NCBI GenBank assembly: GCA_002353215.1
Contig: DEJD01000054.1
Span: 1 to 6,364, forward strand
Length of the DNA stretch: 6,364 bases
Direction of reading: 5' to 3'
Origin: Prevotellaceae bacterium UBA2757
Lineage (GTDB): Bacteria > Bacteroidota > Bacteroidia > Bacteroidales > Bacteroidaceae
The notes beneath the pieces were generated by a model. The model was not told the origin of the DNA and did no database searches. It saw nothing but the letters and a program-made list of their open reading frames with translations. The translations under genes were made by a program, and so were the position numbers. Of this stretch, positions 6,108 to 6,364 are shown piece after piece; the stretch's first letter is position 1, and each line of letters starts with the position of its first letter.

Positions 6108-6364
6108 ATGAAACGTAACATTGTAATCACAGGTGGAGCCGGATTCATCGGCAGTCATGTAGTTCGTCTTTTCGTGAATAAATATCCGGAGTATAAGATT
6201 ATCAACCTCGACAAACTTACTTATGCTGGTAATCTTGCTAATCTGAAGGATATCGAAGACAAACCAAACTATAAGTTTGTCAAGATGGATATTTGCGATT
6301 TTGATGCTTTCTATAAACTTATGCAGGACGAAAACATCGATGGAATCATACATCTTGCAGCAGA
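6108..6364 (+). CDS. rmlB: dTDP-glucose 4,6-dehydratase, N-terminal part (3' end outside window)
   Basis: The first 85 codons of a short-chain dehydrogenase/reductase (extended SDR) that removes water from dTDP-glucose to give dTDP-4-keto-6-deoxyglucose in the cytoplasm. The N-terminal Rossmann motif TGGAGFIGSH is at 8-17, followed by LDKLTYAGNLANL at 34-46, the adenine-contacting Asp61 in KMDICD, and IIHLAAE at the window edge, where family members continue with SHVD. TYAGN after the second strand is characteristic of RmlB/RfbB and argues against GalE or GDP-mannose dehydratase. The ATG at 6108 is the only start compatible with the Rossmann strand beginning at residue 3. The product is the precursor of dTDP-rhamnose and of dTDP-Fuc4N, so it could feed both unseen rml genes downstream and the WecE encoded on the other strand. 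Confidence 0.95.
   Translation, partial: MKRNIVITGGAGFIGSHVVRLFVNKYPEYKIINLDKLTYAGNLANLKDIEDKPNYKFVKMDICDFDAFYKLMQDENIDGIIHLAA

Overview
The window looks like chromosomal DNA of a member of the Bacteroidota, most likely a Prevotella-like genus. The grounds are: promoter boxes fitting the Bacteroidota -7 consensus TAnnTTTG, no purine-rich Shine-Dalgarno sites before the starts, moderate GC, and protein sequences typical of that phylum (for example a YbeY whose third metal-ligand position is Asp). The genus is inferred; only the phylum-level signals are visible in the sequence. The DNA is almost entirely coding and holds no RNA gene, mobile element or CRISPR array that I can see.

Layout. A leftward, tightly coupled four-gene operon fills positions 1-4415. 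In transcription order it holds an LtaS/sulfatase-fold membrane enzyme (4415 to 2424), a polyprenyl-phosphate-type GT2 glycosyltransferase (2424 to 1498), a WecE-family sugar aminotransferase (1501 to 383) and the start of a GT87-like membrane glycosyltransferase (386 to beyond the left edge). The junctions are a 1-base TAATG overlap, a 4-base ATGA overlap and a 4-base GTGA overlap. A 64-base divergent region (4416-4479) carries back-to-back -7 boxes, one per strand. To the right lies a rightward set: glf (UDP-galactopyranose mutase), ybeY (rRNA-processing endoribonuclease) overlapping glf by 4 bases, a C-rich degenerate repeat that supplies the end and stop codon of ybeY, and the 5' part of rmlB (dTDP-glucose 4,6-dehydratase), which runs off the right edge.

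How the genes fit together. Apart from ybeY, everything points to cell-envelope glycan synthesis. RmlB makes dTDP-4-keto-6-deoxyglucose, the substrate of WecE. WecE aminates it to dTDP-4-amino-4,6-dideoxygalactose (Fuc4N). A GT2 of the DPM1/GtrB/ArnC type could load a sugar onto undecaprenyl phosphate, and a GT87-type GT-C enzyme could transfer a lipid-linked sugar on the outer face of the inner membrane. The LtaS-like enzyme could add a phospho-alcohol group (phosphoglycerol or phosphoethanolamine) to the same envelope polymer. Glf makes UDP-galactofuranose for a separate or shared glycan. This recalls the ArnB-ArnC-ArnT logic of aminosugar decoration with different enzyme classes, but the substrate links are inference.

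I see no clearly new class of system. The most interesting points are the divergent promoter with nearly leaderless transcripts, the coupled envelope-decoration operon, and the C-run repeat at the end of ybeY.
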